From Phycisphaeraceae bacterium (GTDB taxonomy: Bacteria; Planctomycetota; Phycisphaerae; Phycisphaerales; Phycisphaeraceae), in the NCBI GenBank assembly GCA_003552605.1, contig PUNN01000492.1:1-21134 (forward strand): DNA of 21,134 bases, in the 5' to 3' direction. Below the pieces are notes generated by a model, which made no database searches, was not told the origin of the DNA, and worked only from the letters and a program-made list of their open reading frames with translations. Positions 6,784 through 16,442 of the stretch are shown in pieces (the first letter of the stretch is position 1; every line of letters begins with the position of its first letter). The translations under genes and the position numbers were made by a program.

Positions 6784-9764
6784 ATGCCCACCCGAGAAAT
6801 GCTGATCAACTACGTTGCCGGCGAGGAATGCCGCATCGCCATCGTCGAGGATGGCCGGCTCGAGGAACTTTACCACGAGCGGACCAGCAACGAGTCCCAC
6901 GTCGGTAACATCTACAAAGGCCGGGTCACCAACGTCGAGCCGTCGATCCAGGCCGCGTTCATTGACTTCGGCCTCGAGCGCAACGGCTTTCTGCACATCT
7001 CCGACCTTCACCCAAAGTACTTTCCCGCTGACAGCCGCGAGGCGTTCGAGGCGGTCGGGAAGAAGACACCACGGCGTGAACGGCCGCCCATTCAGAAGTG
7101 CCTCAAGCGTGGGCAGGAAGTGCTCGTGCAGGTGCTCAAGGAGGGCATCGGCACCAAGGGGCCCACGCTGACGAGCTACCTGTCCATTCCCGGCCGGTTC
7201 GTAGTGATGATGCCGTTCATGGAGCGCCTCGGCGTCTCGCGGAAGATCGAGGATGATGAGCAGCGCCGGAATATCCGGGACGTGCTCGATGAACTCAAGC
7301 CGCCGGATGGCTTCGGCTTCATCGTTCGCACCGCCGGCCTCGACCGGACCAAGACGGACCTGAAGCGGGACCTTGCCTATCTTCAGCGCCTCTGGAAGAA
7401 CATCGAACGGCGACGAAAACAGATTCGGGTCGGGGAACTCTACACCGAGAGTGACCTGGTCATCCGTACGCTGCGCGATGTCTACAGCTCCGACATTCAC
7501 CGCGTGATCGTCGATGATGCCGGTGCCGCCCGCCGCGCTTCAGACTTCCTGGCCATATCGAATCCGCGGTCGGGCTCATCGGTGCTGGTGTATAACGACC
7601 CGATCCCCCTGTTTCACCGCTACGGTGTCGAGGCGCAGATCGAGAATATTCACGCGCGCAACGTGCCGCTGCCATCCGGGGGTTCGCTGGTCATCGAGGC
7701 CACCGAGGCGCTCGTTGCGGTCGATGTCAACAGTGGCCGCATGCGATCCAACAGTGATGCGGAGGTGACGGCATACAAGACCAACGTCGAGGCCTGCGAT
7801 GAAGTGTGCCGGCAGTTGCGACTGCGTGACCTTGGCGGTGTGGTCGTGATCGACCTGATCGACATGCGGCAGAGCAAGCACCGCCGCGCCATCGAGCAGC
7901 GTTTCCGCGAGTGGCTGAAGAAGGATCGCGCCCGCACCCGCATCCTCACGATCAGCCAGTTCGGCATCATGGAGATGACGCGCCAGCGGATGCGCCCGTC
8001 GCTGAATAAGAGCGTCTACATCGAATGCCGCCATTGCAGTGGCGAAGGCGAGGTCAAGAGCCCGGAATCGGTCGTCCTCGATGTCATGCGCCGGCTTGCC
8101 CTCGCAATGCATCGCGAGGCGGTGACCCGGATCGAGCTGACCGTCAGCCCTGATGTGGCCTTTCTGCTGCTCAACCGCAAGCGTGAGCATCTCGTACGGC
8201 TCGAGCAGCGTCACGGCAAGGCCGTGATGGTCCGCGTCAACCAGGGAGGGCCACTCGACTCGGTCCATCTTGCCGCCTTCGATGCACGTGGCGGGGAGGT
8301 CGATGCCCTCAGCCTCGCCGGCCTGCCCGATGCGTTGATCGAGCCGGTGGAGACTGTCGCCGCACGGGAAGACGAAGCCAGATCCGAGACCGACGCATCA
8401 GAAGACCGTGAGGATGCAGTCGAAGCGACATTGACCAAGCGAGCAGAGGCCGGTCCCGACCAGGAGCAGGAAGACGAAGCCGCCGCGTCGGAAGGTGATA
8501 CCGGTGATGACGGTGACAGTGAAGGGACCACGGCCCGGCGCAAACGTCGCCGTCGTCGTCGTCGTGGCGGGCGTGGCCGATCGCGGAGCGAGGAAGGCGC
8601 GGAGTCCGACGCCGAGGCGACCGGTGATGCCGCAAGCGATGAAGCGGCTGCGGCCGCGGCCGCCTCGGAAGCTGCCGCAGAGGCGAGCGAGGCCGAGCCA
8701 CCGGCCATGGACACCCATTCACGTCCCACCGAAACAGATGCCGGTGCTGAGGGACTGCCGGATTCTTCCGAATCGCCCACCGCGCCGGCGGCAGCGGCGG
8801 CTCAGGAACCCGCCCGCGTACCGAGCAAGCTCAGACGTCATCATCGCAAGCGAACGCAAGGTCCGGTGACATCCGACGATGCCTATCGTCTTGGATGGCC
8901 TGCCCCGGCTGCGGCCGACTCAGGTGATACCCCCTTGGCGACTCCGTTGTCGTCGGATGCGCCGGAGAATGTGCCCTCGCACGCCACGGTCTTCGATCCC
9001 TCAGATGTATCCGGCGGGGAAGAGGGAAATGGGGATGAAGGTGACACCGATGCGGGGGGGGGCAAAGCGCGTGGGCTCCGCTCGAAGCAGACCGCCACAG
9101 CCAGTCGCGGCGGCGACAATGGCCGTCCCGCCTCCACGTCCGAGCCTGCCGTTGGTGACGAAGCGCAGGATGATGATGGAAACGCCGAAGAGGCATCCGG
9201 CGATCGACCATCAACCGCCCGGAGCAAGAGCCGGCGCCGGCGCTCGCGCAAGAGCGGTGACCGGAAGCAACCGGAGGCCAGTGATTCGTCCAGCGCCGCC
9301 CCAGCGAAGCACGGAGCGGAAGCATCGTCCGGGCCACCTGTGGACACCGAGGGCGCTGAGGGCCAGGCCACGGTTGATGAGGGCACGATTTCCGAGGCCT
9401 CACACGGGGTCGCCAGTTCACCGGGGCGAGGGGATTCCGATCGCCCCGGCAGCCGTGGCGAGTCCGGGGAATCGGAAGGTTCCACCGGTTCAGCGGACGC
9501 GACGGACTCCTCGACTTCGGGTGGAGCAGGCGGGAAGAAGCGAAAGCGGTCGACCCGGTCCAGAAAGAAGAGCAAGACGAAGGCAGAGGACTCGCCGACC
9601 GTTGATTTACAGCCAGAAGCCACCGCGGCAACCAGTGGCTACCGCAACCGGCTGTTGTCCGAAGGCGCACAGGAAACCCGGGATGGCGGTTCGACCGGTG
9701 AGCCCGGACACGGCGATTCCAGTCGCACCCCGCGCGATGCCAAATCCACTGAAGGTGGCGAGTC

Positions 9765-9768
<4 letters not shown>
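6784..9768 (+). CDS. rne: Ribonuclease E/G with long Arg-patch disordered tail
   Basis: Single-strand endoribonuclease for mRNA decay and rRNA/tRNA maturation. It is 994 aa. The catalytic half (1 to about 530) has an S1 RNA-binding domain (VGNIYKGRV, FIDFGLERNGFLHISD) and the 5'-sensor/RNase H-like region. Catalytic Asp314 is in VDVNSGR and Asp357 in VVIDLIDMRQ. The Zn-link cysteines are 415 and 418 (CRHCSGEG). All sit a constant +11 from E. coli Asp303, Asp346, Cys404 and Cys407. The C-terminal half (about 545-994) is acidic, Ala/Ser/Glu-rich and probably disordered, with four Arg/Lys patches near residues 585-601, 681-691, 813-828 and 918-933. By analogy with RNase E this could bind RNA and scaffold a degradosome, but no partner motif is recognisable. 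The stop overlaps the dxr start. Confidence 0.93.
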
Positions 9769-11024
<1,256 letters not shown>

Positions 11025-11151
11025 GGCCCTGACGCATGTTTGCCGGACGGGCCGCCGGGACCGTGGCCCGGCGGGGCGGACACGCCTCCCACCCGACCTG
11101 CGATCGTGACGCGTTTTTTTTCAATGACACCCCACAGGCAGACGCTGCGAT
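11025..11151 (+). other. dxr-rseP intergenic hairpin and T8 tract
   Basis: CCGCCGGG (11052-11059) and CCCGGCGG (11067-11074) form a perfect 8-bp stem with a 7-nt loop. A run of eight T residues (11114-11121) lies 39 nt further on, too far to make a standard intrinsic terminator. No clear promoter was seen. Read-through from dxr into rseP is likely. Confidence 0.4.
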
Positions 11152-13350
11152 ATGCTACACGCCGATACGATCTTCGCGCTGTTGCTGATTCTCCTCGGCT
11201 TCGGCTTCATCATTTTCGTCCATGAACTTGGACATTTCGCGGTGGCCAAGATGGTGGGCATCAAGGTGATGCAGTTCGCCATCGGATTCGGCCCGGCGAT
11301 GTGTTCCTACCGCAAGGGCATGGGGCTTCGACGCGGTTCCACCGAGCGCGACTACGACCGCCGCATCCGCCGCTTCCTGATGGCTGAAGGCAACCGCCCG
11401 CGAGGCCCGGAGCCCGAACCGCCCGAACCGGGAGAGACGCCCGGCGCCCGGGCCGAGCAACTGACGCTCGCCGAGCAGTTTGAACAGCCGGATATTGCCC
11501 GCGCATCGGCTGCGCTCGGCCTCAGCGAGACCGAGTATCGCATCAACTGGATTCCGCTTGGCGGCTACGTGAAGATGCTCGGCCAGGAGGACCTTGATCC
11601 GAGCAAGACCAGCCCCGACCCGCGGGCATTCAACAACAAAAGCTTCAGCGCCCGTGCCGCGGTCATCAGTGCCGGCGTGGTGATGAACCTGATTTTCGGT
11701 GTGATCTTTTTCACCATCTGCTTCCTGCAAGGCGTGGATTTCCCCCCGGCCATCGTCGGCTCGGTGAGCAACAACGAGGATATGCCCGCCGTCAGCACCT
11801 ATGCCCACGGGCATGATGGGGATCCCGCCTATCGCGGCCTCGAGCCGGGCGACCACGTGGTCGCCATCAACCAGAGGCCAATCAACGACTTCATGGAGCT
11901 TCGGATCGCTTCGGCGCTCAGCCAGCCAGAGGCCACGCTCGAGGTTCTCATCGACCGTGATGGTGAAAAGCTGCGTTATGACATGAAACCCAAAGCTGGG
12001 CCGGACGGACTTCTTGCCATCGGGGTTGCCCCGCCGGTGTCGACGCAGCTTCGCAGTGCCCGTTCTCTTCGTCGGGCGGGTGAGCCACTTCCTGAGGCGC
12101 TGAGGCAAGAGGGTGTCGAGCCCGGCATGCGGATCACGGCCGTCAACGGGGAGGCCACCCAGCGGCGGGATCAGCTTACTGCTGCGGCCCGCGGGACAGC
12201 GGGGGGCGTACTCGAGATGGAATTCGAGAATGATGAGGGCGAGGCGCGCACCGTCGAGGTGCCGACGGTGCCCACGCTCGAGTGGAGCAGTGGGCTAGAT
12301 GGCATCGCCCGGCCGAGCCTCCACGGGCTGCATCCGGCCACAGAGATTGCAAGTGTGGCAATCGGTTCGGTTGCCGAAGATGGTGGACTCGAAGCAGGCG
12401 ATGTATTCCTACGCGCCGGCGATGCGGATGTGCCATCCTTTGACCGGCTCATCGCCACCATCCGGGCGGCGGCGGAAAAGGAACTCGAGCTGGAACTGCT
12501 TCGCAATGGTGAACGCATCGAAAAGGCGCTCACGCCCGACCACACCGGCCGGCTCGGCTTCCGGCCGACACCGGCGCAATGGGCGGAGGTCCTCGCAGGG
12601 AGTGATCCGGATGGTCTGTTCGCCGACCTTGATCTCGTGCCAGGTTCGCGCATCCTCGCCGTCAACGGTGAAGAGACATCGGACCTGCCCTCGGTCCAGT
12701 TGGCGCTGATGGCCGCCATCGAGCAAGCCCGCGAGGCGGCGGGGGAGGACAATCCGCTTGACTCACTTTCCCTCGATGTTACCTACGAACTTGCCATCGG
12801 CTCGGCGCGACCGCATGTGGAGGCGACGATCGATCTCGATGCCGATGCCATCGCGGCGATCGAGGCCATTGAGTGGACCCTGCCCCATTATCTGGACATG
12901 ACGCTTTTCGAAACCTATCGGCTTCCCGTGAAACGTGACAATCCGGTCGATGCCGCCATCCTTGGCTTCGAGCGCACCTGGGTCTTTCTTCAGCAGGTCT
13001 ACCTCACGCTCGGCCGGCTTTTCCAGGGCACCGTGCCTGTGGACAGTCTCCGCGGGCCGGTCGGTATCGCGGATGAGGGTACGGCCATTGCCCGGCAGGG
13101 GTGGGCGTACCTGCTGTTCTTCCTCGGCCTGATCAGCGTGAACCTGGCGGTGATCAACTTCCTGCCGCTGCCGATCGTCGATGGCGGGTTGATGGTCATT
13201 CTCATCATCGAGAAGATCAAGGGATCGCCCGTGAGCCCGCGGGTGCTCAACCTGATCAACCTCTTCGGGCTGGCACTGATTCTCACGATCTTCCTGGTCG
13301 TGACCTACCACGACCTGGCGAGGTTGATCGAAAGAGCCCTGGGCGGGTGA
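11152..13350 (+). CDS. rseP: RseP-type site-2 intramembrane metalloprotease with four PDZ-like modules
   Basis: Zinc protease that cuts anti-sigma factors or other membrane proteins inside the inner membrane. TM1 carries HELGH (His24, Glu25, His28). The last TM region carries LPIVDGG (Asp677); the family usually has LDGGH, so Val replaces Leu and Leu replaces His. At 732 aa it is far longer than E. coli RseP (450). There are two sources. A roughly 75-residue charged, Pro-rich insert lies between IGFGP (about 48) and IPLGGYVKML (about 135). The region between TM2 and the C-terminal TMs has four PDZ-type loops, LEPGDHVVAINQ (231), VEPGMRITAVNG (322), LEAGDVFLRAGD (413) and LVPGSRILAVNG (495), instead of two. 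The catalytic core is complete. The ATG at 11152 has only a weak ribosome site. The gene lies in a run with rne-dxr. Confidence 0.92.
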   Translation: MLHADTIFALLLILLGFGFIIFVHELGHFAVAKMVGIKVMQFAIGFGPAMCSYRKGMGLRRGSTERDYDRRIRRFLMAEGNRPRGPEPEPPEPGETPGARAEQLTLAEQFEQPDIARASAALGLSETEYRINWIPLGGYVKMLGQEDLDPSKTSPDPRAFNNKSFSARAAVISAGVVMNLIFGVIFFTICFLQGVDFPPAIVGSVSNNEDMPAVSTYAHGHDGDPAYRGLEPGDHVVAINQRPINDFMELRIASALSQPEATLEVLIDRDGEKLRYDMKPKAGPDGLLAIGVAPPVSTQLRSARSLRRAGEPLPEALRQEGVEPGMRITAVNGEATQRRDQLTAAARGTAGGVLEMEFENDEGEARTVEVPTVPTLEWSSGLDGIARPSLHGLHPATEIASVAIGSVAEDGGLEAGDVFLRAGDADVPSFDRLIATIRAAAEKELELELLRNGERIEKALTPDHTGRLGFRPTPAQWAEVLAGSDPDGLFADLDLVPGSRILAVNGEETSDLPSVQLALMAAIEQAREAAGEDNPLDSLSLDVTYELAIGSARPHVEATIDLDADAIAAIEAIEWTLPHYLDMTLFETYRLPVKRDNPVDAAILGFERTWVFLQQVYLTLGRLFQGTVPVDSLRGPVGIADEGTAIARQGWAYLLFFLGLISVNLAVINFLPLPIVDGGLMVILIIEKIKGSPVSPRVLNLINLFGLALILTIFLVVTYHDLARLIERALGG

Positions 13351-13377
13351 ACGGTCCCACTGACGGCCCACGCCGCG

Positions 13378-13419
13378 CCGGGGTTCCGGGGGGCCGGGGT
13401 TCCGGGGTTTCCGGGGGGG
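13378..13419 (+). repeat. G-rich imperfect direct repeat between rseP and pgl
   Basis: The segment CCGGGGTTCCGGGG occurs twice in tandem, followed by a third degenerate copy with three Ts. It is a short low-complexity tract. It could form G-rich secondary structure or arise from slippage. No T tract follows, so it is not a standard terminator. Confidence 0.6.
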
Positions 13420-13451
13420 CGGTGGCGGCTGGCCTGTGAGGCGTCGAGGCC

Positions 13452-13457
13452 AAGGAG
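13452..13457 (+). promoter_or_regulatory. Strong ribosome binding site of pgl
   Basis: AAGGAG with a 6-nt spacer to the ATG at 13464, the best Shine-Dalgarno match in the window. It fixes the pgl start. Confidence 0.8.
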
Positions 13458-13463
13458 TGAGCC

Positions 13464-14231
13464 ATGAACGAGACCACACTGCAACTGCCGGGCGAGGTTC
13501 GCATCACCGATGAGGCTGATGCCCTTTACGATGAACTCGCCGCGGACCTGCTCGACGTCGCCCGTGAGGCGGTGGAGCAGCGGGGCCAATTCCACCTGGC
13601 ACTTTCCGGCGGGGGGACACCGGAGCCTTTCTACGTGCGTCTGGTCATCGACCCGACGTGGCGGACTCTGCCATGGAAGCAGACGCACATCTGGCTGGTG
13701 GATGAACGATGGGTGCCCCGTGAGGATGCGCGGAGCAACTTCCGGATGATCCGCGAGGCGCTGATCACGCAGGTGCCCACACCGGCAGAGCAGGTTCATC
13801 CCGTGCCTACCACATCGGCCGACCCGGCGGATGCCTACGAGGCGGCGATGCGCGAGGTCTTCGGTGATCTCGCCGAGGCACCACCACTGGACTGGGTGCT
13901 GCTGGGCATGGGCGATGATGCCCACACGGCGAGCCTTTTCCCGCAGTCGGCGGCCCTCGATGTGACCGACCGCTGGATTGCCAACAACGATGGCCCGAAC
14001 GTGGTTCCTCCACCCCGCATCACGATGACCTATCCACTGCTCAATGCTGCGCGAAACCTCCGCGTGCTGGTCACCGGGGCCAAGAAACATGCCACCCTTC
14101 GCCGCATCGAACAGCACATGAAAGAGCATGGGCCCGATCCCAGCGTGCTGCCCATCACCGGTGTGAGCCCGGCCCGCGGCAACATCACCTGGTTCCTTGA
14201 TGGTCCCGCCGCGATGGGGGCGGGCGGCTGA
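13464..14231 (+). CDS. pgl: 6-phosphogluconolactonase
   Basis: Hydrolyses 6-phosphogluconolactone to 6-phosphogluconate in the oxidative pentose phosphate pathway; cytoplasmic. It is 255 aa, normal for the Pgl/DevB family. Visible motifs are the sugar-phosphate loop LALSGGGTPEPFY, WLVDERWVPREDARSNF, VLLGMGDDAHTASLFP (usually GxDGHTASLFP, here Ala for the second Gly) and the C-terminal VTGAKKHATL. A strong AAGGAG decides the start. Neither zwf nor gnd is present in the window. It sits 113 nt after rseP on the same strand and ends in a convergent region with the fasciclin gene. Confidence 0.94.
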   Translation: MNETTLQLPGEVRITDEADALYDELAADLLDVAREAVEQRGQFHLALSGGGTPEPFYVRLVIDPTWRTLPWKQTHIWLVDERWVPREDARSNFRMIREALITQVPTPAEQVHPVPTTSADPADAYEAAMREVFGDLAEAPPLDWVLLGMGDDAHTASLFPQSAALDVTDRWIANNDGPNVVPPPRITMTYPLLNAARNLRVLVTGAKKHATLRRIEQHMKEHGPDPSVLPITGVSPARGNITWFLDGPAAMGAGG

Positions 14232-14304
14232 GAAAAGGGCCGCCGCAGACCCTCCCAGCCAATCGCAGATATCAGAAACGATCCGATCAGGCGCTCTGCT
14301 ATGC

Positions 14305-14351
14305 AAAAACACCACAGGGCCGCGGCGAAACTGCATGCCACGGCCCTGTGG
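14305..14351 (-). terminator. Intrinsic terminator for the leftward folE-FAS1 unit
   Basis: Perfect 11-bp stem, 14312-14322 (CCACAGGGCCG) with 14341-14351 (CGGCCCTGTGG), and an 18-nt loop. Read on the minus strand, the stem is followed two bases later by five Ts (complement of the AAAAA at 14305-14309). Orientation and T tract fit termination of transcription coming from the FAS1 gene, about 117 nt past its stop. Confidence 0.75.
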
Positions 14352-14362
14352 CTGGTTCAAGT

Positions 14363-14413
14363 GGCGTCCGCACACCGGGCTGTCAGACAGACCAGGTACC
14401 GGTGGCGGACGCC
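14363..14413. repeat. Long imperfect hairpin in pgl-FAS1 convergent region
   Basis: GGCGTCCGC (14363-14371) pairs with GCGGACGCC (14405-14413). Inside that arm ACCGG (14374-14378) pairs with CCGGT (14399-14403), with a small CTGTCAGACAG element at the tip. No T tract. Confidence 0.6.
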
Positions 14414-14423
14414 GTGGGGCCTT

Positions 14424-14453
14424 GCAGTTGTCCCCTCCTCCGGGGACAACTGC
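14424..14453. repeat. Perfect 12-bp hairpin just past FAS1 stop
   Basis: GCAGTTGTCCCC (14424-14435) and GGGGACAACTGC (14442-14453) with a 6-nt TCCTCC loop. It lies 15 nt beyond the FAS1 stop. There is no T tract on either strand, so it may protect the mRNA 3' end or add to the bidirectional barrier. Confidence 0.65.
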
Positions 14454-14467
14454 GCGGCGGGTCCGGG

Positions 14468-15469
14468 TTATCTCACAGTGCCCATCGACGAACACGCGCT
14501 GTGTGAGCAGGTGGGGGCCGTCTTGCTGCTGACTTTTTCTGTGTCATCGGGCAGGATGACCTGGTCGATCACATGAACGACACCGTTGCTTGCGTCGATG
14601 TCGGTGGCGATGATCTTCGCGCCGTCCACGGTCAGGCGGCCATCGGTCAGGCCAATCGAAAGCTCCGTGCCTTCAAGCGATGCCACGGTGGCACCGCCGA
14701 GAGCCTGATTGCTGTAGACCCTGCCCTCGAGGACATGCAGTTTGAGAATCGCTGCGAGTGAATCCCTGTTCTCGGGCTCCAGCAGCGCCTCGACGGTGCC
14801 CTCGGGCAGCTTCGCGAATGCATCATCGTCCGGTGCGAGGATGGTCAGGGGTCCTTCCCCCTTGAGCGCTTCGACGAGCCCCGCCGCCTTCGCCGCGGCG
14901 AGCAGCGTCTTGAAAGTGCCCGCCTTGTCCGCGGTGACCGCGAGGTCGTCCATCGCCGGCATGATCACCGCGTCGAGCACATGAACGGTTCCGTTGGAAG
15001 CTTCCAGGTCCTGTGCCCTGATGTTCGCATCGCCGATCTGGACCTGCCCGGCATTGACCTCGATGGCGATGCGCTGGCCCTGCACCGTTTCAACGTGCCG
15101 CCGCGCGGCGAGGTCGGCCAGGCTGTACCGGCCGGGGATCACGTGGAAGGTGAGCACCGAGGCGAGCGTGGCCTTGTTCCCGGGCTCCAGCAGGCCTTCA
15201 ACCGTCCCTTCCGGAAGCGCCGCGAAGGCTTCATCGGTTGGGGCAAGGACTGTGAACGGGCCGTCCCCGGAAAGAGTCTCACTCAGACCCGCGGCCTCGA
15301 CCGCGGCCAATAGTGTGGCGAAACTGCCAGCTTCACCGGCAAGTTGTGGGATCGTCGGTGCATGGTCCGATGCCGTGGCGGGGCGCGGCATGGTCTGGGC
15401 CGTCATGGCCAGGGCAGCGATGAAGGCAGCGGCCCAGGCTGTTGTGGAGGGGGTCAGGTAGCGTTTCAT
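14468..15469 (-). CDS. Secreted two-domain fasciclin (FAS1) protein
   Basis: 333 aa. The N-terminus has a signal peptide: MKR, a hydrophobic Ala-rich segment (about 10-28), and likely cleavage near TAS-DHA (about 34). Two FAS1 domains follow in tandem (about 38-172 and 178-308). Each has the first-box motif (FTVLAPTDEAFAALPEGT; LTILAPDDDAFAKLPEGT) and the closing motif (NGTVHVLDAVIMP; NGVVHVIDQVILP). FAS1 domains mediate adhesion or ligand binding at the cell surface, but the ligand here is unknown. The short C-terminal tail has two Cys and no anchor or LPxTG. AAGGAAG precedes the ATG. The folE stop is 86 nt upstream on the same strand with no convincing terminator between, so co-transcription with folE is likely. 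Confidence 0.93.
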   Translation of the reverse strand: MKRYLTPSTTAWAAAFIAALAMTAQTMPRPATASDHAPTIPQLAGEAGSFATLLAAVEAAGLSETLSGDGPFTVLAPTDEAFAALPEGTVEGLLEPGNKATLASVLTFHVIPGRYSLADLAARRHVETVQGQRIAIEVNAGQVQIGDANIRAQDLEASNGTVHVLDAVIMPAMDDLAVTADKAGTFKTLLAAAKAAGLVEALKGEGPLTILAPDDDAFAKLPEGTVEALLEPENRDSLAAILKLHVLEGRVYSNQALGGATVASLEGTELSIGLTDGRLTVDGAKIIATDIDASNGVVHVIDQVILPDDTEKVSSKTAPTCSHSACSSMGTVR

Positions 15470-15555
15470 GAGGGCTTCCTTTACTGGTGCGCTTCTGCGC
15501 TAGTGGCCGCCGCACTGTCCGCACACGCGGACCCTGGCGATCCACGAAATATGCT
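15470..15555 (-). other. folE-FAS1 spacer
   Basis: 86 nt with two small hairpins, GTCCGC/GCGGAC (15517-15522, 15527-15532) and GCGC-TTCT-GCGC (15489-15500). Neither is followed by a T tract on the minus strand, which is compatible with an operon. The FAS1 Shine-Dalgarno lies at its left end. Confidence 0.5.
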
Positions 15556-16275
15556 CTACCGGCCCGGCCGCAACATTGCGAGTATTTCGCTTCGTGCCGC
15601 AGTGTCGGTCTTGTAGTGGCCTCGCAGGGCCATGGTCTGCATGCACGCCTCGTGCTTGCACACGCCGCGAAGTTTCATGCAGGAATGTTCAGCTTCGATG
15701 ATGACCGCCACTGCGGCCACTTCAAGGTGATGCTCGAGTGCATCGGCCACCTCGCGGGTCAGCCTTTCCTGGAGTTGCGGCCGGCGGGCGAACAGGTCCA
15801 CGAGTCGGGCGAGCTTGGACAGACCCACCACACGTCCATTGGCCGGCAGGTAGGCCACGTGGGCACGGCCTTCGAACGGGAGCAGGTGGTGTTCGCACAG
15901 GCTGTTGATACGGATGTCCCGCAGGATGACCGGTTCATCGCACACCTGTTCGAAGGTCCGCCCGAGAATCGCGTCGGGGGCCTCGAAGCGGCCCCGCATC
16001 ATCTCGGCCATGGCGCGGGCCACACGGCTGGGCGTATCGCGGAGGCCTTCCCTTTGCGGGTCCTCCCCGAGGGCGATCAGCATGGCCCGCACGGCATCTG
16101 CCGCAGCGTCGAGATCAACGCCGCTCGCCCCCGTAAGCGGCGCTTCTTCGACGTGCGATGATCGCGTGCGGGCCGCCAGTGGGGTCTCCCCCGGCTCAGT
16201 GTTCAGGTTCAGCACCACCGTGGGGCTAACAGGGTGGTCGTGGCGGATTCCGTTTAGCTTGCAATCGCGTATCAT
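15556..16275 (-). CDS. folE: GTP cyclohydrolase I (FolE1 type)
   Basis: Converts GTP to 7,8-dihydroneopterin triphosphate, the entry to tetrahydrofolate and other pterins; zinc enzyme, cytoplasmic decamer. It is 239 aa from the ATG at 16275. SLCEHHLLPFEG supplies zinc-binding Cys127 and His130; EAEHSCMKLRGV supplies Cys199. The spacing matches E. coli Cys110, His113 and Cys181. An ATG 30 nt further upstream (16305) is rejected, because AGGAG sits 5 nt before 16275 and the upstream ATG would lie at or before the predicted transcription start. About 50 N-terminal residues before the conserved domain are variable. It is the first gene of a leftward unit with FAS1 and divergent from the regulator gene; its promoter carries one copy of the shared CGTTCAAAACGT site. 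Confidence 0.95.
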   Translation of the reverse strand: MIRDCKLNGIRHDHPVSPTVVLNLNTEPGETPLAARTRSSHVEEAPLTGASGVDLDAAADAVRAMLIALGEDPQREGLRDTPSRVARAMAEMMRGRFEAPDAILGRTFEQVCDEPVILRDIRINSLCEHHLLPFEGRAHVAYLPANGRVVGLSKLARLVDLFARRPQLQERLTREVADALEHHLEVAAVAVIIEAEHSCMKLRGVCKHEACMQTMALRGHYKTDTAARSEILAMLRPGR

Positions 16276-16280
16276 GGCTA

Positions 16281-16285
16281 CTCCT
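16281..16285 (-). promoter_or_regulatory. Ribosome binding site deciding folE start
   Basis: AGGAG on the minus strand, 5 nt upstream of the ATG at 16275. It fixes the start and places the operator copy (16290-16301) immediately upstream, in the 5' untranslated region. Confidence 0.75.
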
Positions 16286-16289
16286 GAAT

Positions 16290-16301
16290 CGTTCAAAACG
16301 T
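16290..16301. promoter_or_regulatory. Candidate operator, copy 1 (folE side)
   Basis: CGTTCAAAACGT, identical to the 12-mer at 16431-16442. The core is an inverted repeat, CGTT-CAA-AACG. It begins 7 bp downstream of the predicted folE -10 box, so a protein bound here would overlap the transcription start. Confidence 0.6.
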
Positions 16302-16308
16302 GCACCTT

Positions 16309-16336
16309 ACTTTAGGCATGCCCGGGGACAAGTCAA
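16309..16336 (-). promoter_or_regulatory. Candidate folE promoter
   Basis: On the minus strand: TTGACT (complement of 16331-16336), a 16-bp spacer, and TAAAGT (complement of 16309-16314). The -35 matches consensus at 5 of 6 positions and the -10 at 4 of 6. The predicted start is near 16302. Confidence 0.5.
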
Positions 16337-16348
16337 GGAGGACGAAGG

Positions 16349-16382
16349 AAAAAAGTGAAAAAATCGCTAAATTACGGAAAAA
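16349..16382. promoter_or_regulatory. Helically phased A-tracts between divergent promoters
   Basis: A-runs at 16349-16354, 16358-16363, 16369-16371 and 16378-16382 have centres about 9-10 bp apart, close to one helical turn. Such phasing causes intrinsic curvature. The tracts also sit upstream of both -35 boxes, where UP elements act. Confidence 0.6.
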
Positions 16383-16395
16383 TATGGCTTTGCGG

Positions 16396-16424
16396 TTGAC
16401 GGCCGGCAAGGCCAGGGCAATGAT
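16396..16424 (+). promoter_or_regulatory. Candidate promoter of the MerR/B12-type regulator gene
   Basis: TTGACG (16396-16401), a 17-bp spacer, and AATGAT (16419-16424). The -35 matches consensus at 5 of 6 positions and the -10 at 4 of 6. The predicted start coincides with the second operator copy. Confidence 0.5.
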
Positions 16425-16430
16425 CCTAAG

Positions 16431-16442
16431 CGTTCAAAACGT
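16431..16442. promoter_or_regulatory. Candidate operator, copy 2 (regulator side)
   Basis: CGTTCAAAACGT, the exact copy of 16290-16301. It begins 6 bp downstream of the predicted -10 box of the regulator gene, mirroring the position of copy 1 at folE. The bases before both copies also agree (AA, then one variable base). Confidence 0.6.

Noticed and set aside
11114..11121. T8 run as an intrinsic terminator of dxr
   Set aside because: The nearest strong hairpin ends 39 nt upstream, so the hairpin and T tract are not contiguous.
15487..16161. Plus-strand open frame opposite folE
   Set aside because: The minus strand encodes GTP cyclohydrolase I with all zinc ligands; the plus frame has no recognisable domain.
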